Shown: positions 1 to 10,619, counted from the stretch's first letter. The stretch is 64,000 bases of DNA from Streptomyces sp. NBC_01244 (GCF_035987325.1 NZ_CP108488.1:1674001-1738000); one strand, 5' to 3'. Numbers and translations: made by a program. Notes: generated by a model from the sequence alone, not told the origin.

Positions 1-28
1 GTGTCGAACACGACGGCATGCGGGGCGC

Positions 29-718
29 TCACCCGGATCCCACGCGTCGGCCGGTCATCCTGGTGGGGGTAATGGACATCCAGTGCGTACGGGGTCCGCC
101 GGCCCAGGGAAGCGAGCGGGCGACCGAATACAGGTGGCTGACCCGCTCCCCGTCCGTGACACCGGACACCTCGCCGACGGCCATGACGCTCCAGCCCTCT
201 CGCATCACGTCGTCGATGTGGTCCACCTCGAAGGCGACCTCGGTCCCGGATGCCTCGGCGATCCGCGAGTCGGCCGCCGTGCGGAACGCGATCTCGTTTC
301 CCACGACGACATAGTTGACGGGGAAGACGGCGAGTCCTTCCATGCCGGAGAACCCGACCCGGCCGATGCCGTGGGTGGAGAGCAGGCGGAGGCACTCGGC
401 CTCGCTCAGCACCGTCGACGCGGAACCGCGCATTGCGGTCCCCATGCCGGGGGGACTGTCGGTCGTTCTCCCTGTCAGCTCGGCAACGGTGGTCCCCAGC
501 CCGTCCGCGAGACCCACGAGCATGCCCATGCTGGGCGCCGCCGCCCGCTCCTCCACGTAGGCGATGTACGACGCGGCGGCCCCGCAGCGCTCCCCGAGTT
601 CTTCACGCGTGAGGCCCAGCTCTACGCGGCGGGCGCTCACGCGTCGTCCGAAGTCACCACGGGCAGCCGGAACCTTGATCGGGGACGCATCTGCTGTGGT
701 CTCTCCCATGATCGTCAC
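29..718 (-). CDS. HTH-XRE / pyridoxamine 5'-phosphate oxidase-like fusion protein
   Basis: The 229-residue protein has an N-terminal XRE-type helix-turn-helix at about residues 20-75 (RRVELGLTREELGERCG followed by YIAYVEE). A C-terminal split-barrel flavin-binding domain of the PPOX family follows from about residue 105, with the typical 'GRVGF...FPVNYVV...IAFRTA' pattern. This fusion is common in actinomycetes and is usually annotated as a pyridoxamine 5'-phosphate oxidase family protein; its substrate is not known, and F420 or FMN binding is possible. The GTG at 718 follows an AAGGGT-like site; the ATG at 709 is an alternative start. A GGGCCG-type double palindrome lies about 90 bases upstream, so membership of the local stress regulon is likely (inference). 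Confidence 0.85.
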   Translation of the reverse strand: MTIMGETTADASPIKVPAARGDFGRRVSARRVELGLTREELGERCGAAASYIAYVEERAAAPSMGMLVGLADGLGTTVAELTGRTTDSPPGMGTAMRGSASTVLSEAECLRLLSTHGIGRVGFSGMEGLAVFPVNYVVVGNEIAFRTAADSRIAEASGTEVAFEVDHIDDVMREGWSVMAVGEVSGVTDGERVSHLYSVARSLPWAGGPRTHWMSITPTRMTGRRVGSG

Positions 719-803
719 ACCCTTGTTGTTCGAGGCCGGTACAGGAACTTGGCGACGCGCTGGGCGTCAACCTCAGGCTGTACCCGCTACCGGTGCACGC
801 ACA

Positions 804-840
804 GGGCCGGACGGTCCCCTACCGGGGCCTGTCGGGCCCC
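804..840. promoter_or_regulatory. Double palindromic operator, probable DevR/OsdR-type site
   Basis: GGGCCGGACGGTCCC at 804-818 is an imperfect palindrome. A second one, GGGGCCTGTCGGGCCCC, lies at 824-840. The pair sits about 90 bases upstream of the HTH-PPOX gene. The first box is identical to one at 12065-12079, and the second is the exact reverse complement of the box at 12085-12101. Assignment to the local response regulator is inference from position and from resemblance to DosR-family boxes. Confidence 0.6.
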
Positions 841-940
841 TGCGGCCCTCTCCCCGGGGTGTGACGGTGGAGGCCGGTTTCCCCTGCCGGAGGAAGGCCT
901 GTCATGTCCGAGGCGGCTTCGTTTCCGCCCCGCACACCAC

Positions 941-1384
941 CTACCTGGTCCACGGGGAGGAAACCGTTGGGAAACCCTCAGGACCGCTGTCCGCTTCCGG
1001 AACCAGTCGGCGGTGAAGTTCCGTGGTCATCGCGTGGATGGCACGGGTCAGTTCCGTATTGGTCTTGAGTTCCAGCTCCTGCTCGACGAAATCGTGGTCG
1101 GCCTTCGCCTGTTGGAACGCTGCCTGCCGGTTCTGCCCGATCATCACGAACGTCGACAGGAAGATCGCCTCCAGGGAGACGGCGAGCGTCAGCATCGGCC
1201 AGGGATTCGCCTCCACGAACAGCATCCAGAGGGCGAAGCCGATCGCGTGGAGATAGACGAACGGCATGGAGCCGGCGAACTTCGTGATCGCGTCAGCGAT
1301 GCGCGACTGGACACCGGCGGCCTGACTCGTGCGGTGTGCGACGACAACCGGATGGTGCCGCGCCTCGTCCTCGGTTGCGTTCAC
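941..1384 (-). CDS. DUF1003-type small membrane protein
   Basis: The 147-residue protein contains two adjacent hydrophobic segments (around FVYLHAIGFALWMLFV and MLTLAVSLEAIFLSTFVMIG), then a polar C-terminal helix rich in Q, E and K. This is the layout of the DUF1003 family, whose function is unknown. The reading frame stays open further upstream, but the GTG at 1384 is preceded by GAGGAGG, and the upstream extension has low-complexity composition, so this start is preferred. The gene diverges from the phosphoketolase, and the 289-base gap between them carries a GGGGCCG-ac-CGGCCCC palindrome that may control both. Confidence 0.75.
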   Translation of the reverse strand: MNATEDEARHHPVVVAHRTSQAAGVQSRIADAITKFAGSMPFVYLHAIGFALWMLFVEANPWPMLTLAVSLEAIFLSTFVMIGQNRQAAFQQAKADHDFVEQELELKTNTELTRAIHAMTTELHRRLVPEADSGPEGFPTVSSPWTR

Positions 1385-1552
1385 CTGCCTGCCTCCTCGG
1401 GACGAGCACCCGTGACACGGCTCTGTGTCCCGCATCGTCTCAAAACCATCGACCCTTCTCGGCGTACCGCCAGAGCCCGCCGTCGGCCGGGGCGGCGTGA
1501 CCCGGCAGAGACCCAGCCCGCCCACACTCCACCCCCCGCCGGCGCCGCAGAA

Positions 1553-1568
1553 GGGGCCGACCGGCCCC
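1553..1568. promoter_or_regulatory. Palindromic operator GGGGCCGACCGGCCCC
   Basis: This palindrome, with 7-bp arms around AC, is identical to the one at 10867-10882. It lies between the divergent DUF1003 and phosphoketolase genes, about 105 bases before the latter. A related half-site (GGGGGCCGTCCC) follows at about 1572-1583. It is probably a site for the DevR/OsdR-like regulator encoded at 4684-5373 (inference). Confidence 0.6.
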
Positions 1569-1673
1569 ATGTGGGGGCCGTCCCTGCCCTTCCCGCCTCC
1601 GGCCCCGTAGGAGCACGGTTCACGCATCGACTCAACCGGCGCATGCCCCGGCCTGCGGTTCGAAGGAGCTCTC

Positions 1674-4037
1674 ATGACCACCACGTACCGGATCACGGAG
1701 CTGGACGCGCACTGGCGTGCCGCGAACTACCTGGCCCTCGGCCAGATCTACCTCATGGACAACCCGCTGCTCGCCGAGCCGCTGCGGCCGGAGCACATCA
1801 AGCCGCGGCTGCTCGGCCACTGGGGCACCGCCCCCGGCCTGAACCTCGTCCACACCCACCTGAACCGGGTGATCAAGGAGCGTTCCCTGAAGGCCCTGTG
1901 CGTCTGGGGACCCGGCCACGGAGGGGCGGCCGTCCTCGCCAACTCCTGGCTGGAGGGCACGTACAGCGAGACCTATCCGGACATCGGCCGGGACGCGGAC
2001 GGGATGCGCAGGCTGTTCCGCCAGTTCTCCTTCCCCGGCGGCGTGCCGAGTCACGTCGCGCCGGAGACGCCGGGCTCCGTCCACGAGGGCGGTGAGCTCG
2101 GCTACTCGCTGGCCCACGCGTACGGGGCCGCCTTCGACCATCCCGGCCTGCTGGTGGCCTGCGTCATCGGCGACGGCGAGGCGGAGACGGGGCCGCTGGC
2201 CGCCTCCTGGCACTCGAACAAGTTCCTGGACCCGGTCCACGACGGCGCCGTCCTGCCGATCCTGCACCTCAACGGATACAAGATCGCGAATCCGACCGTG
2301 CTGTCGCGGATCCCGGAGCAGGAGCTCGACGCACTGCTGCGCGGCTACGGGCACGAGCCCCTCTACGTCTCCGGCAGCGACCCCGCCCTCGTCCACCCCG
2401 CCATGGCCGGAGCCATGGACCGGGCCCTCGACCGTATCCACGCCCTCCAGCGGGAAGCCCGGGCCGCGGGCACGGATCCGGGCGCTGAGCGTGCGCCCTG
2501 GCCGATGATCGTCCTGCGGACTCCCAAGGGCTGGACGGGTCCCGCGACCGTCGACGGGCAACCCGTCGAAGGCACCTGGCGCGCACACCAGGTGCCGCTC
2601 GCAGGGGTGCGCGAGAACCCCGAACACCTGAGGCAGTTGGAGAGCTGGATGCGTTCCTACCGGCCGGAGGAGCTCTTCGACGCCGAGGGCCGCCCCGTCT
2701 CCTCCGTACTGGCCTGCGTGCCGGAGGGGGAGCGCCGGCTGGGGGCGAGCCCGTACGCCAACGGCGGCCGGCTGCTGCGCTCGCTCCCGCTCCCCGCCCT
2801 CGACGCGTGGGCCGTCCCCGTGGAGAAGCCCGGAAGCACCCTGCACGAGCCGACCCGCGTCCTGGGCCGCTACCTCGCGCAGGTCATGAGGGACACCGCC
2901 GGACGGCGGGACTTCCGGGTCGTGGGGCCGGACGAGACGGCGAGCAACCACCTCGACGACCTGTACGACGTCACCGGCAAAGCCTGGCAGGACATGACGG
3001 AACCCACCGATCAGAACCTGTCCCGCGACGGCCGGGTCATGGAGATCCTCTCCGAGCACGTGTGCCAGGGCTGGCTGGAGGGGTACCTCCTCACCGGCCG
3101 CCACGGACTGTTCTCCACGTACGAGGCCTTCGCCCACATCGTCGACTCCATGGTCGGCCAGCACATCAAATGGCTCAAGAGCGCCCGCGAGCTGAGCTGG
3201 CGCGCGCCCGTCGCCTCCCTCAACTACCTGCTCACCTCGCACGTCTGGCGCCAGGACAGCAACGGCTTCTCCCACCAGGACCCCGGCTTCGTCGACCACG
3301 TCCTCAACAAGAGCCCCGAGGTCGTACGGGTCTACCTGCCGCCGGACGCCAACACCCTCCTCGCGGTGGCCGATCACGCGCTGCGCAGCCGTGACCAGGT
3401 GAACGTGATCGTCGCGGGCAAGCAGCCCTGCTTCGACTGGCTGCCCATCGGGGAGGCCCGCGCGCACGTGGCTCGCGGCGCGGGCGTCTGGGAGTGGGCG
3501 GGGACCGATCACGGCTCCTGCGAGCCGGACGTCGTGCTCGCCTGCGCCGGCGACGTGCCCACCATGGAGGTCCTGGCCGCCTCGGCCCTGCTCCGCGAGC
3601 ACCTCCCCTCGCTGGCCGTCCGGGTCGTCAACGTCGTCGACATCGCCCGGCTGATGCCCCACGAGGAACACCCGCACGGCATGACCGACACCGAGTACAA
3701 CGCCCTCTTCACCACCGACAAGCCGGTGGTCTTCGCCTACCACGGCTATCCGTGGCTCATCCACCGTCTCGCCTACCGCCGGACCGGCCACGCCCAGCTG
3801 CACGTCCGCGGCTACAAGGAGTCCGGGACCACGACCACCCCCTTCGACATGGTCGTACGCAACGACCTCGACCGGTACCGGCTCGTCATGGACGTCATCG
3901 ACCGCGTCCCAGGCCTCGCCGGTCGCGCGGCGGCCCTGCGCCAGACCATGTGCGACGAGCGGATCCGCCACCACGACTGGATCCGCGCCCACGGAACCGA
4001 CCTGCCGGAGGTCGCCGACTGGTCCTGGCCCTACTGA
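1674..4037 (+). CDS. xfp: D-xylulose 5-phosphate/D-fructose 6-phosphate phosphoketolase
   Basis: The 787-residue protein matches the usual length of Xfp/Xpk phosphoketolases. These thiamine-diphosphate enzymes split xylulose 5-phosphate (or fructose 6-phosphate) with phosphate into acetyl phosphate plus glyceraldehyde 3-phosphate (or erythrose 4-phosphate). Visible family blocks include [18 protein letters not shown] near the N-terminus, VWGPGHGG, a ThDP-binding GDGEAETGP at about 175-183, and the C-terminal [14 protein letters not shown]. The ATG at 1674 has AAGGAG 5 bases upstream. The enzyme yields acetyl phosphate, hence ATP, without the full glycolytic route, which fits a low-oxygen survival role in this stress island. 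A palindromic box lies upstream and a hairpin at 4046-4074 follows the stop. Confidence 0.95.
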   Translation: MTTTYRITELDAHWRAANYLALGQIYLMDNPLLAEPLRPEHIKPRLLGHWGTAPGLNLVHTHLNRVIKERSLKALCVWGPGHGGAAVLANSWLEGTYSETYPDIGRDADGMRRLFRQFSFPGGVPSHVAPETPGSVHEGGELGYSLAHAYGAAFDHPGLLVACVIGDGEAETGPLAASWHSNKFLDPVHDGAVLPILHLNGYKIANPTVLSRIPEQELDALLRGYGHEPLYVSGSDPALVHPAMAGAMDRALDRIHALQREARAAGTDPGAERAPWPMIVLRTPKGWTGPATVDGQPVEGTWRAHQVPLAGVRENPEHLRQLESWMRSYRPEELFDAEGRPVSSVLACVPEGERRLGASPYANGGRLLRSLPLPALDAWAVPVEKPGSTLHEPTRVLGRYLAQVMRDTAGRRDFRVVGPDETASNHLDDLYDVTGKAWQDMTEPTDQNLSRDGRVMEILSEHVCQGWLEGYLLTGRHGLFSTYEAFAHIVDSMVGQHIKWLKSARELSWRAPVASLNYLLTSHVWRQDSNGFSHQDPGFVDHVLNKSPEVVRVYLPPDANTLLAVADHALRSRDQVNVIVAGKQPCFDWLPIGEARAHVARGAGVWEWAGTDHGSCEPDVVLACAGDVPTMEVLAASALLREHLPSLAVRVVNVVDIARLMPHEEHPHGMTDTEYNALFTTDKPVVFAYHGYPWLIHRLAYRRTGHAQLHVRGYKESGTTTTPFDMVVRNDLDRYRLVMDVIDRVPGLAGRAAALRQTMCDERIRHHDWIRAHGTDLPEVADWSWPY

Positions 4038-4045
4038 TCGTCCCG

Positions 4046-4074
4046 CCCGGGGCGGTACGGGTGGGCCGCCCGGG
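4046..4074 (+). terminator. Hairpin after phosphoketolase
   Basis: CCCGGGGCGG at 4046-4055 pairs with CCGCCCGGG at 4066-4074 with one bulged base, nine bases after the phosphoketolase stop. No U-tract follows, as is common in Streptomyces. Confidence 0.5.
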
Positions 4075-4080
4075 TCGGGG

Positions 4081-4099
4081 AAGGTACCGAACGGCCCTT
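4081..4099. promoter_or_regulatory. Palindromic operator upstream of the cyclic-nucleotide-binding gene
   Basis: AAGGTACCGAACGGCCCTT is a degenerate member of the GGGrCCG-nn-CGGyCCC palindromes of this island. It lies 56 bases before the start of the downstream gene, which is the expected operator position. Confidence 0.45.
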
Positions 4100-4154
4100 C
4101 CCGGACGGGCCGACGGCGGCGGAGGGTGGAAGCGGACCCGAACGGAGAACCGCC

Positions 4155-4640
4155 ATGAGCACCTCTTCCCCCCACCGGCTCACCTCCTCCCCCATCCGCT
4201 TCGACCACGCCCTCTCCCCGGCGCACTGCGGCAGTCTGCTGGCCCTGGCCCACGAGGCGAACTTCGACGCCGACGCGCGACTGTTCAACCAGGGCGGGCA
4301 CGCCGACCGGTTCTGGGTCGTCCGGTCGGGCAGCGTCGGCATGGACGTGCACGTACCCGGCAGGCAGGCCGCGGTGGTCGAGACAGCCGGCCCGGGCGAG
4401 CTCGTCGGGTGGTCCTGGCTGTTCCGTCCCTACACCTGGCACTTCGGCGCCGAGGCCATGACGCCGGTGCGCACCGACGAGTTCGACGCCGCCGCCGTAC
4501 GGGCGCTGATGGACTCCGATCCCGCACTCACCTCCGCCATGTGGCAATGGGTGGGGCAGGTGCTCGCCCACCGGCTCGTCTCCGCCCGGGTCCGGCTCCT
4601 CGACCTGTACGCACCCCACGGCAGCGGAAGCCTCATCTGA
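4155..4640 (+). CDS. Stand-alone cyclic nucleotide-binding domain protein
   Basis: The 161-residue protein is essentially one cNMP-binding beta-roll: 'ADARLFNQGGHADRFWVVRSG' at about 37-57, then 'AAVVETAGPGELVGWSWLF' in the phosphate-binding-cassette region. It lacks the Crp C-terminal helix-turn-helix, ending soon after the C-helix with VRLLDLYAPHG. Such orphan Crp-like sensor domains occur in the S. coelicolor dormancy-type gene island (recalled). It lies between the phosphoketolase and the response regulator, and its own palindromic box precedes it. A ligand or partner cannot be read from the sequence. Confidence 0.8.
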   Translation: MSTSSPHRLTSSPIRFDHALSPAHCGSLLALAHEANFDADARLFNQGGHADRFWVVRSGSVGMDVHVPGRQAAVVETAGPGELVGWSWLFRPYTWHFGAEAMTPVRTDEFDAAAVRALMDSDPALTSAMWQWVGQVLAHRLVSARVRLLDLYAPHGSGSLI

Positions 4641-4683
4641 GACAATTGTCCCCAGACGTATCCGACCCGAGGGTGTGGCGTGG

Positions 4684-5373
4684 ATGTCCGATGCACCAGC
4701 TGCCGCCCCGGCGCCCATCCGGGTGTTCCTCCTCGACGATCACGAGGTCGTCCGGCGCGGACTGCACGACCTGCTGGACTCCGAGCCGGACATCGAGGTG
4801 GTGGGTGAGGCGGCGACGGCCACGCAGGCCCTGGCCCGAGGGCCGGCACTGCGGCCCGACGTCGCGGTGCTCGACGTACGGCTGCCCGACAGCGACGGCA
4901 TCAGCGTCTGCCGCGAGCTGCGCTCGCGCATGCCGGATCTCGCCTGCCTCATGCTGACGTCCTTCGACGACGAGGACGCCCTGCTCGACGCCATCATGGC
5001 GGGCGCGGCCGGGTACGTACTGAAGCAGATCAAGGGCTCGGACCTGGTCGCCGCCATTCGGACGGTGGCGACGGGCCAGTCGATGCTCGACCCCGCGACG
5101 ACGGCCCGTCTGATGAGTTCGCTCCGGGACCCGACCGCCGGGAAGCCGCCCGGAGACAAGCGACTGACGGTGCTCTCCGAGCGCGAGCGAGCCGTACTCG
5201 AACTGATCGGCGAAGGCCTCACCAACCGTCAGATCGGAAAAAGGCTCTTCCTGTCCGAGAAGACGGTCAAGAACCACATCTCACGGCTGCTCGCCAAGCT
5301 GGGCGTCGAACGCCGGGTGCAGGCCGCCGTCATCGCCGCCGAGGTGCGCGAGCACGACGAGACCGGCCGCTAA
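4684..5373 (+). CDS. NarL/LuxR-family response regulator, DevR/OsdR-like
   Basis: The protein has about 229 residues. The receiver domain shows the acidic pair in FLLDDHEVVRRGL, the phosphoacceptor Asp in VAVLDVRLPD (about residue 64) and the conserved Lys in YVLKQIKG. A linker leads to a LuxR-type helix-turn-helix (LSERERAVLELIGEGLTNRQIG ending in VKNHISRLL). Layout and wording closely resemble mycobacterial DevR/DosR and Streptomyces OsdR, which switch on dormancy genes. The ATG at 4684 is preferred because GAGGG lies at a good distance; the in-frame GTG at 4675 is too close to it. The gene converges on the histidine kinase gene, its presumed partner, with only 9 bases between the stops. 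Confidence 0.88.
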   Translation: MSDAPAAAPAPIRVFLLDDHEVVRRGLHDLLDSEPDIEVVGEAATATQALARGPALRPDVAVLDVRLPDSDGISVCRELRSRMPDLACLMLTSFDDEDALLDAIMAGAAGYVLKQIKGSDLVAAIRTVATGQSMLDPATTARLMSSLRDPTAGKPPGDKRLTVLSERERAVLELIGEGLTNRQIGKRLFLSEKTVKNHISRLLAKLGVERRVQAAVIAAEVREHDETGR

Positions 5374-5382
5374 GGCCCGAAC

Positions 5383-7149
<1,767 letters not shown>

Positions 7150-7263
7150 TCAGCGTAGTCCTCCGGCCGTCGGCCGGTGACGGTCGGAGCCACGGGTGAG
7201 GGGCAAGGGGGAGCTGGACCGGCGCGAATCCGTTCAGGCTGACACCCAGGACGCGATGCCCGT

Positions 7264-7741
7264 TCACCCGCCGGGGACAGTGATCACTGGGCAGTGCGCC
7301 CGGTGCAGCAGCCCGTGGACGACCGATCCGAGCCGGATGCCCGTGTAGTCGCCCCTGCCCCGCCGGCCCACGACCAGGGCCGGTGCGTGCTCAGCCGCCT
7401 CGGCGAGGCACTCCACCGGGTGTCCGGTCAGCACCTCGTGGGCGAGCTTGACCTCCGGGTACTCCTGCGCCCGGCCTGCCGCCTCTCGCTCAGCATGCGG
7501 CCAATCCGTCTCAGGGTGGCGCTCAGTGCCCAGACCGCGGGCTCTTCGAGGGCCTCCGCGCTGGCCTGCCGTACGGCATTGTGCTGCGCGGTGTCGTGGG
7601 GCGAGGGCGCGCGGCCAGGACCACACGGAGCCGGACGTTGCGACGGTGTGCCTCCTCGGCTGCCCAGGCGGGGGGGGCAGGAGTCGCCCTCCGGCGGAAT
7701 CGATCCCCACCGCGATGTCCCGTCTCCCCGATGTCCGTCAT
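7264..7741 (-). pseudogene. Universal stress protein, broken by several frameshifts
   Basis: Pieces of one UspA domain are found in order in three frames on the minus strand: the N-terminal strand (DIAVGIDSAGG), then APPAWAAEEAHRRNVRLRVVL, then AQHNAVRQASAEALEEPAVWAL, and last the C-terminal half (YPEVKLAHEVLTGHPVECL to RAHCPVITVPGG, with the ATP-binding GRRGRGDYTGIRLGSVVHGLL). At least three frame changes are needed. One lies near an 8-G tract at 7670-7677, a likely site of slippage or sequencing error. The start overlaps the stop of the intact upstream Usp gene by 4 bases (ATGA), so the two once formed a coupled pair. Confidence 0.75.
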
Positions 7742-8646
7742 GACGCGTCACTCCCCCGCGCCTGATCGTGCCGCGGAATGAGCTCCACGGGGCAGTGCGA
7801 GTGGTGCAGGAGACTGTGCGTCGTACGTCCCAGGGTGGGCCCGAAGTACCCGGGTGATCGCCGCCCTCCCATGACGAGCAGGTCCGCATGGCGTGATGCC
7901 TCGACCAGTACGGAAGCCACCGACACGCCCTTTTCGGCATCGGCGTTCACCGGCAACGCCGGGAACTCGTCGTGTACGCGGTCGGCGACGGACTTCAGAC
8001 CGCGGACATGGCGGCCGGCGAATTCGTTGACGTCGTCGAGCATGGTGACGACGGTTCCGGCGTACTGGACTATGTTCCACACGGTCAGCAGGCGCAGCGT
8101 TGCTTTGCGCAGCTCTGCTTCGCGGGCGGCACGTCGCGCGCTTTCGAAGTCGCACTCGTCCCGAACCGCGGCCAGCACCACGCCGTTCTCAGCGAGGTCC
8201 GCGCCGCCGCGCACCACGATCACCGGGGTCGTAGCGGCTGCCGCGACCCTCAGACCGACCGAACCCAGCATCAGCGACTCGAAGCCACCCAGCCCGCGGT
8301 GACCGACCACAGTCGTGCCGTACTTCGCCCCCACTCGGTGCAGACCGGAGACGGGGTCCCGGCGGCTGTACTCCGTAGTGACGTGGAGGGTCGGGAATCG
8401 CTCCGAGACCTGAGCGGCCGTAAGCTCCAACAGGTCACGGCCCTCCGTGTGGACGCCTGCGATGATCTCCGGCGACAGGTAGAAGATCCCGTCGGCGGTG
8501 TCGGCCGCGTAGAAGATGTGAAGGGCGCTGTTGCGTCGGGCTGCCTCGGCGGCGGCCCAGAATGCCGCTGTCAGCGCGGTGTCTGATCCGTCGACGCCGA
8601 CGACCACCGCGCCGAGGTCGGGACGGTGTGGGGTGGAGCCTTCCAT
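7738..8646 (-). CDS. Tandem-domain universal stress protein
   Basis: The 302-residue protein has two UspA folds. The first begins AVVVGVDGSDTALTAAFWAAAEAARR and carries the nucleotide-binding GHRGLGGFESLMLGSVG. The second begins at about residue 150 (GVVLAAVRDECDFESARRAA) and ends with MGGRRSPGYFGPTLGRTTHSLLHHSHCPVELIP. Usp proteins accumulate in stress and dormancy, and tandem forms are typical of DosR/OsdR regulons. The frame is open well upstream, but the ATG at 8646 is the only start with GAGGAGG, at 6-7 bases. A perfect 21-bp palindrome at 8732-8752 lies 86 bases upstream. Confidence 0.92.
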   Translation of the reverse strand: MEGSTPHRPDLGAVVVGVDGSDTALTAAFWAAAEAARRNSALHIFYAADTADGIFYLSPEIIAGVHTEGRDLLELTAAQVSERFPTLHVTTEYSRRDPVSGLHRVGAKYGTTVVGHRGLGGFESLMLGSVGLRVAAAATTPVIVVRGGADLAENGVVLAAVRDECDFESARRAAREAELRKATLRLLTVWNIVQYAGTVVTMLDDVNEFAGRHVRGLKSVADRVHDEFPALPVNADAEKGVSVASVLVEASRHADLLVMGGRRSPGYFGPTLGRTTHSLLHHSHCPVELIPRHDQARGSDAS

Positions 8647-8731
8647 GGCTTCCTCCTCTGTCGAACAGCGACGGGTGGTGTCTTCACCCTGCCACCCGGG
8701 CTCGCGCGAGGAATGGGCCGCAGGGGTCAGC

Positions 8732-8752
8732 CAAGGGACCGAAGGTCCCTTG
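8732..8752. promoter_or_regulatory. Perfect palindromic operator CAAGGGACC-GAA-GGTCCCTTG
   Basis: Nine-base arms (8732-8740 and 8744-8752) are perfectly complementary around GAA. This is the strongest palindrome of the set and is close in form to the DosR-type GGGACT-box. It lies between the Usp gene (start 8646, minus strand) and the CBS-BON gene (start 8913, plus strand). Confidence 0.65.
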
Positions 8753-8787
8753 CCCGCTACGCACCGCCTCATCGACCGCACACAGCC

Positions 8788-8823
8788 GGGACCGGTCAGT
8801 CCTGACACAGGACCGTTCGGCCC
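8788..8823. promoter_or_regulatory. Two degenerate palindromic boxes upstream of the CBS-BON gene
   Basis: GGGACCGGTCAGTCC (8788-8802) and GGACCGTTCGGCCC (8810-8823) lie 90-125 bases upstream of the CBS-BON start. The second matches the box at 9554-9568 in front of the slipin. Both fit the GGGrCCG-nn-CGGyCCC pattern. Confidence 0.5.
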
Positions 8824-8912
8824 TCGCACCGCAGGCGGACGCGGCGGATGGTGGCTGGTGAGGGCGCTCCGCAAGATGCGCCCACCGGCCGAAGCCGACA
8901 GGAGGGCCACAG

Positions 8913-9542
8913 ATGAAGCACGCCAAGGTCGGCTTCCTGATGACCGACGAGGTCATCTCGGTCCTCGGGAGGACTCCGTCCGCGGACGTGGCCGCGCTGC
9001 TCGTCGAACACGACATCAGCGGCATGCCCGTCCTGGACGCGGACGAGCGCGTCCTAGGGGTCATTTCGCGGACCGATCTGCTCGTCCAAGACCACCTCAC
9101 CGCTCAAGACCTGATGACCGCGCCGGCTGTCACGGTCCACGCCGAACAGACCGTCACCGAGGCCGCCCGCCTCATTACCCGACGCGGGGTGACGCGGCTG
9201 CCGGTCGTCGACGAGGAGGACCGCCTGGTCGGCATCGTGACCCGCCGGGACCTGCTCCGCGTGTTTCTGCGCCCGGACCACGAGATACACCGGGTGCTGG
9301 TCGAGGACGTGCTGTCGGACACGATGGGCATCGGTGCCGATGCCGTGAGCGTGGGTGTCGTGGACGGGGTCGTCACCTTGGACGGCCGACTGCCCAGGAG
9401 CAGCCAGATTCCCGTCGCGCTCCGGCTCGCCGGACAGTTGGACGGTGTGGTCGCGGTCATCGACCGGCTCACGGCCCACTCCAACGACACCCGTACCCGC
9501 ACCGCTCCGCCGGACCGCGGCGCCGAAGACGTTCGCCGCTGA
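8913..9542 (+). CDS. CBS-pair and BON domain protein
   Basis: The 209-residue protein has two CBS motifs (FLMTDEVISVLGRTPSADVA through VLGVISRTDLL, and DLMTAPAVTVHAEQTVTEAA through LVGIVTRRDLLRVF) followed by a BON domain (VSVGVVDGVVTLDGRLPRSSQ...GVVAVIDRL). CBS pairs bind adenine nucleotides and often report energy state; BON domains bind lipid or other partners. This CBS-BON layout recurs in actinobacterial dormancy islands, and a paralogue lies at 12222-12893. The ATG has AGGAGG 8 bases upstream. Palindromic boxes precede it. Its partner is unknown. Confidence 0.9.
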   Translation: MKHAKVGFLMTDEVISVLGRTPSADVAALLVEHDISGMPVLDADERVLGVISRTDLLVQDHLTAQDLMTAPAVTVHAEQTVTEAARLITRRGVTRLPVVDEEDRLVGIVTRRDLLRVFLRPDHEIHRVLVEDVLSDTMGIGADAVSVGVVDGVVTLDGRLPRSSQIPVALRLAGQLDGVVAVIDRLTAHSNDTRTRTAPPDRGAEDVRR

Positions 9543-9553
9543 TGAGGGATGTG

Positions 9554-9568
9554 GACCGTTCGGCCCCT
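9554..9568. promoter_or_regulatory. Palindromic operator upstream of the slipin
   Basis: GGACCGTTCGGCCCC shares its core with 8810-8823 and lies about 135 bases before the slipin start, just after the CBS-BON stop. This suggests the slipin has its own regulated promoter. Confidence 0.5.
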
Positions 9569-9702
9569 GCCCGCCCCATCCTCACCGCGCGAGCATGGAA
9601 GAGAGGCAGGCTCGCCGCACCCGGTCACACCCGTGCGGCGCCTTGCAGACGGACCCGGGCCATCCCCCTGCTCCGCCACCGCACTTCGTGAGGAGCACCT
9701 TC

Positions 9703-10566
9703 ATGGAAGTCCTGATCTTCGCCCTGATCGCCCTGGCCGTGGTCGCCCTGATAGGGCTGACCATGGCCCTGAAGATCGTCAAGCAGTACGAGCAGGGCGT
9801 GCTGTTCCGCTTCGGCCGGCTCATCGGGACCCGCGCGCCGGGCCTGCGGGTCATCGTGCCGTTCGCGGACGTCCTGCACCGGGTGTCCTTGCGGATCGTC
9901 ACCATGCCCATCCAGTCCCAGGGCATCATCACCCGGGACAACGTCAGCGTCGACGTCTCCGCGGTCGCCTACTTCCGCGTCGTCGACGCCGTGAAGTCGG
10001 TCATCGCGATCGAGAACGTGGGCGCGGCCATCAACCAGATCGCACAGACCACCCTGCGCAAGGTCGTCGGCCAGCACACCCTCGACGAAACCCTCTCGGA
10101 GACCGACCGCATCAACCTCGACATCCGCGAGATCCTCGACGTCACCACCGCCGAATGGGGCGTTGAGGTCACCCTCGTCGAACTGAAGGACATCCAGCTG
10201 CCCGACAGCATGAAGCGCGCGATGGCCCGCCAGGCCGAGGCCGAACGGGAGAAGAGGGCCAAAATCATCAACGCCGAGGGCGAATCGATGGCCGCCGCCG
10301 CGCTCGGCGACGCCTCCGACACCATGATGGCCCACCCCCTCGCCCTGCAACTGCGCAACCTGCAGAGCCTCGTGGAGATCGGCGTCGACAAGAACACCAC
10401 AGTGGTCTTCCCCGCACCGCTCATGAGCACCATCGGCGAACTCGGCGCCTTCCTCGCCCGCGAGACCGCGGCCGCGACGCTCCAGACGCCGCGTGCGCCG
10501 GAGATCACCACGCCGCTCCCCAGCCCGTCCCCGCCGAACGGAGCGCGAGCGGTCAAGAGCATGTGA
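9703..10566 (+). CDS. Slipin (SPFH/band 7 membrane protein)
   Basis: The 287-residue protein starts with one hydrophobic segment (VLIFALIALAVVALIGLTMAL) and continues into an SPFH/band-7 domain: VKQYEQGVLFRFGRLIGTR, GLRVIVPFADVLHRVSLRIV, DNVSVDVSAVAYFRV and EWGVEVTLVELKDIQLPD. A coiled stretch (MARQAEAEREKRAKIINAEGE) follows. Slipins are stomatin relatives that form oligomeric scaffolds on membranes and often work with a NfeD-type protein, which is not seen here. The ATG at 9703 has AGGAG at 9691; longer upstream starts would run through the preceding CBS gene. A bidirectional hairpin follows the stop. Confidence 0.9.
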   Translation: MEVLIFALIALAVVALIGLTMALKIVKQYEQGVLFRFGRLIGTRAPGLRVIVPFADVLHRVSLRIVTMPIQSQGIITRDNVSVDVSAVAYFRVVDAVKSVIAIENVGAAINQIAQTTLRKVVGQHTLDETLSETDRINLDIREILDVTTAEWGVEVTLVELKDIQLPDSMKRAMARQAEAEREKRAKIINAEGESMAAAALGDASDTMMAHPLALQLRNLQSLVEIGVDKNTTVVFPAPLMSTIGELGAFLARETAAATLQTPRAPEITTPLPSPSPPNGARAVKSM

Positions 10567-10577
10567 CCGAAAGTCAG

Positions 10578-10619
10578 CGGCGCCGCCGTGCGGAGGACGT
10601 TCTCCGTACGGCGGCGCCG
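10578..10619. terminator. Bidirectional hairpin between slipin and minus-strand genes
   Basis: CGGCGCCGCCGT (10578-10589) pairs perfectly with ACGGCGGCGCCG (10608-10619) over 12 bp, with an 18-base loop. It lies 11 bases after the slipin stop and downstream of the small minus-strand gene, so it can serve both. Confidence 0.75.

Noticed and set aside
83..2095. Very long plus-strand frame over the first 2 kb
   Set aside because: It is the shadow of the minus-strand HTH-PPOX and DUF1003 genes and of phosphoketolase; it shows no motif and has Arg/His/Pro-rich composition.
1632..4718. 1028-codon minus-strand frame opposite phosphoketolase
   Set aside because: High-GC antisense frame; the plus strand encodes a complete recognised enzyme.
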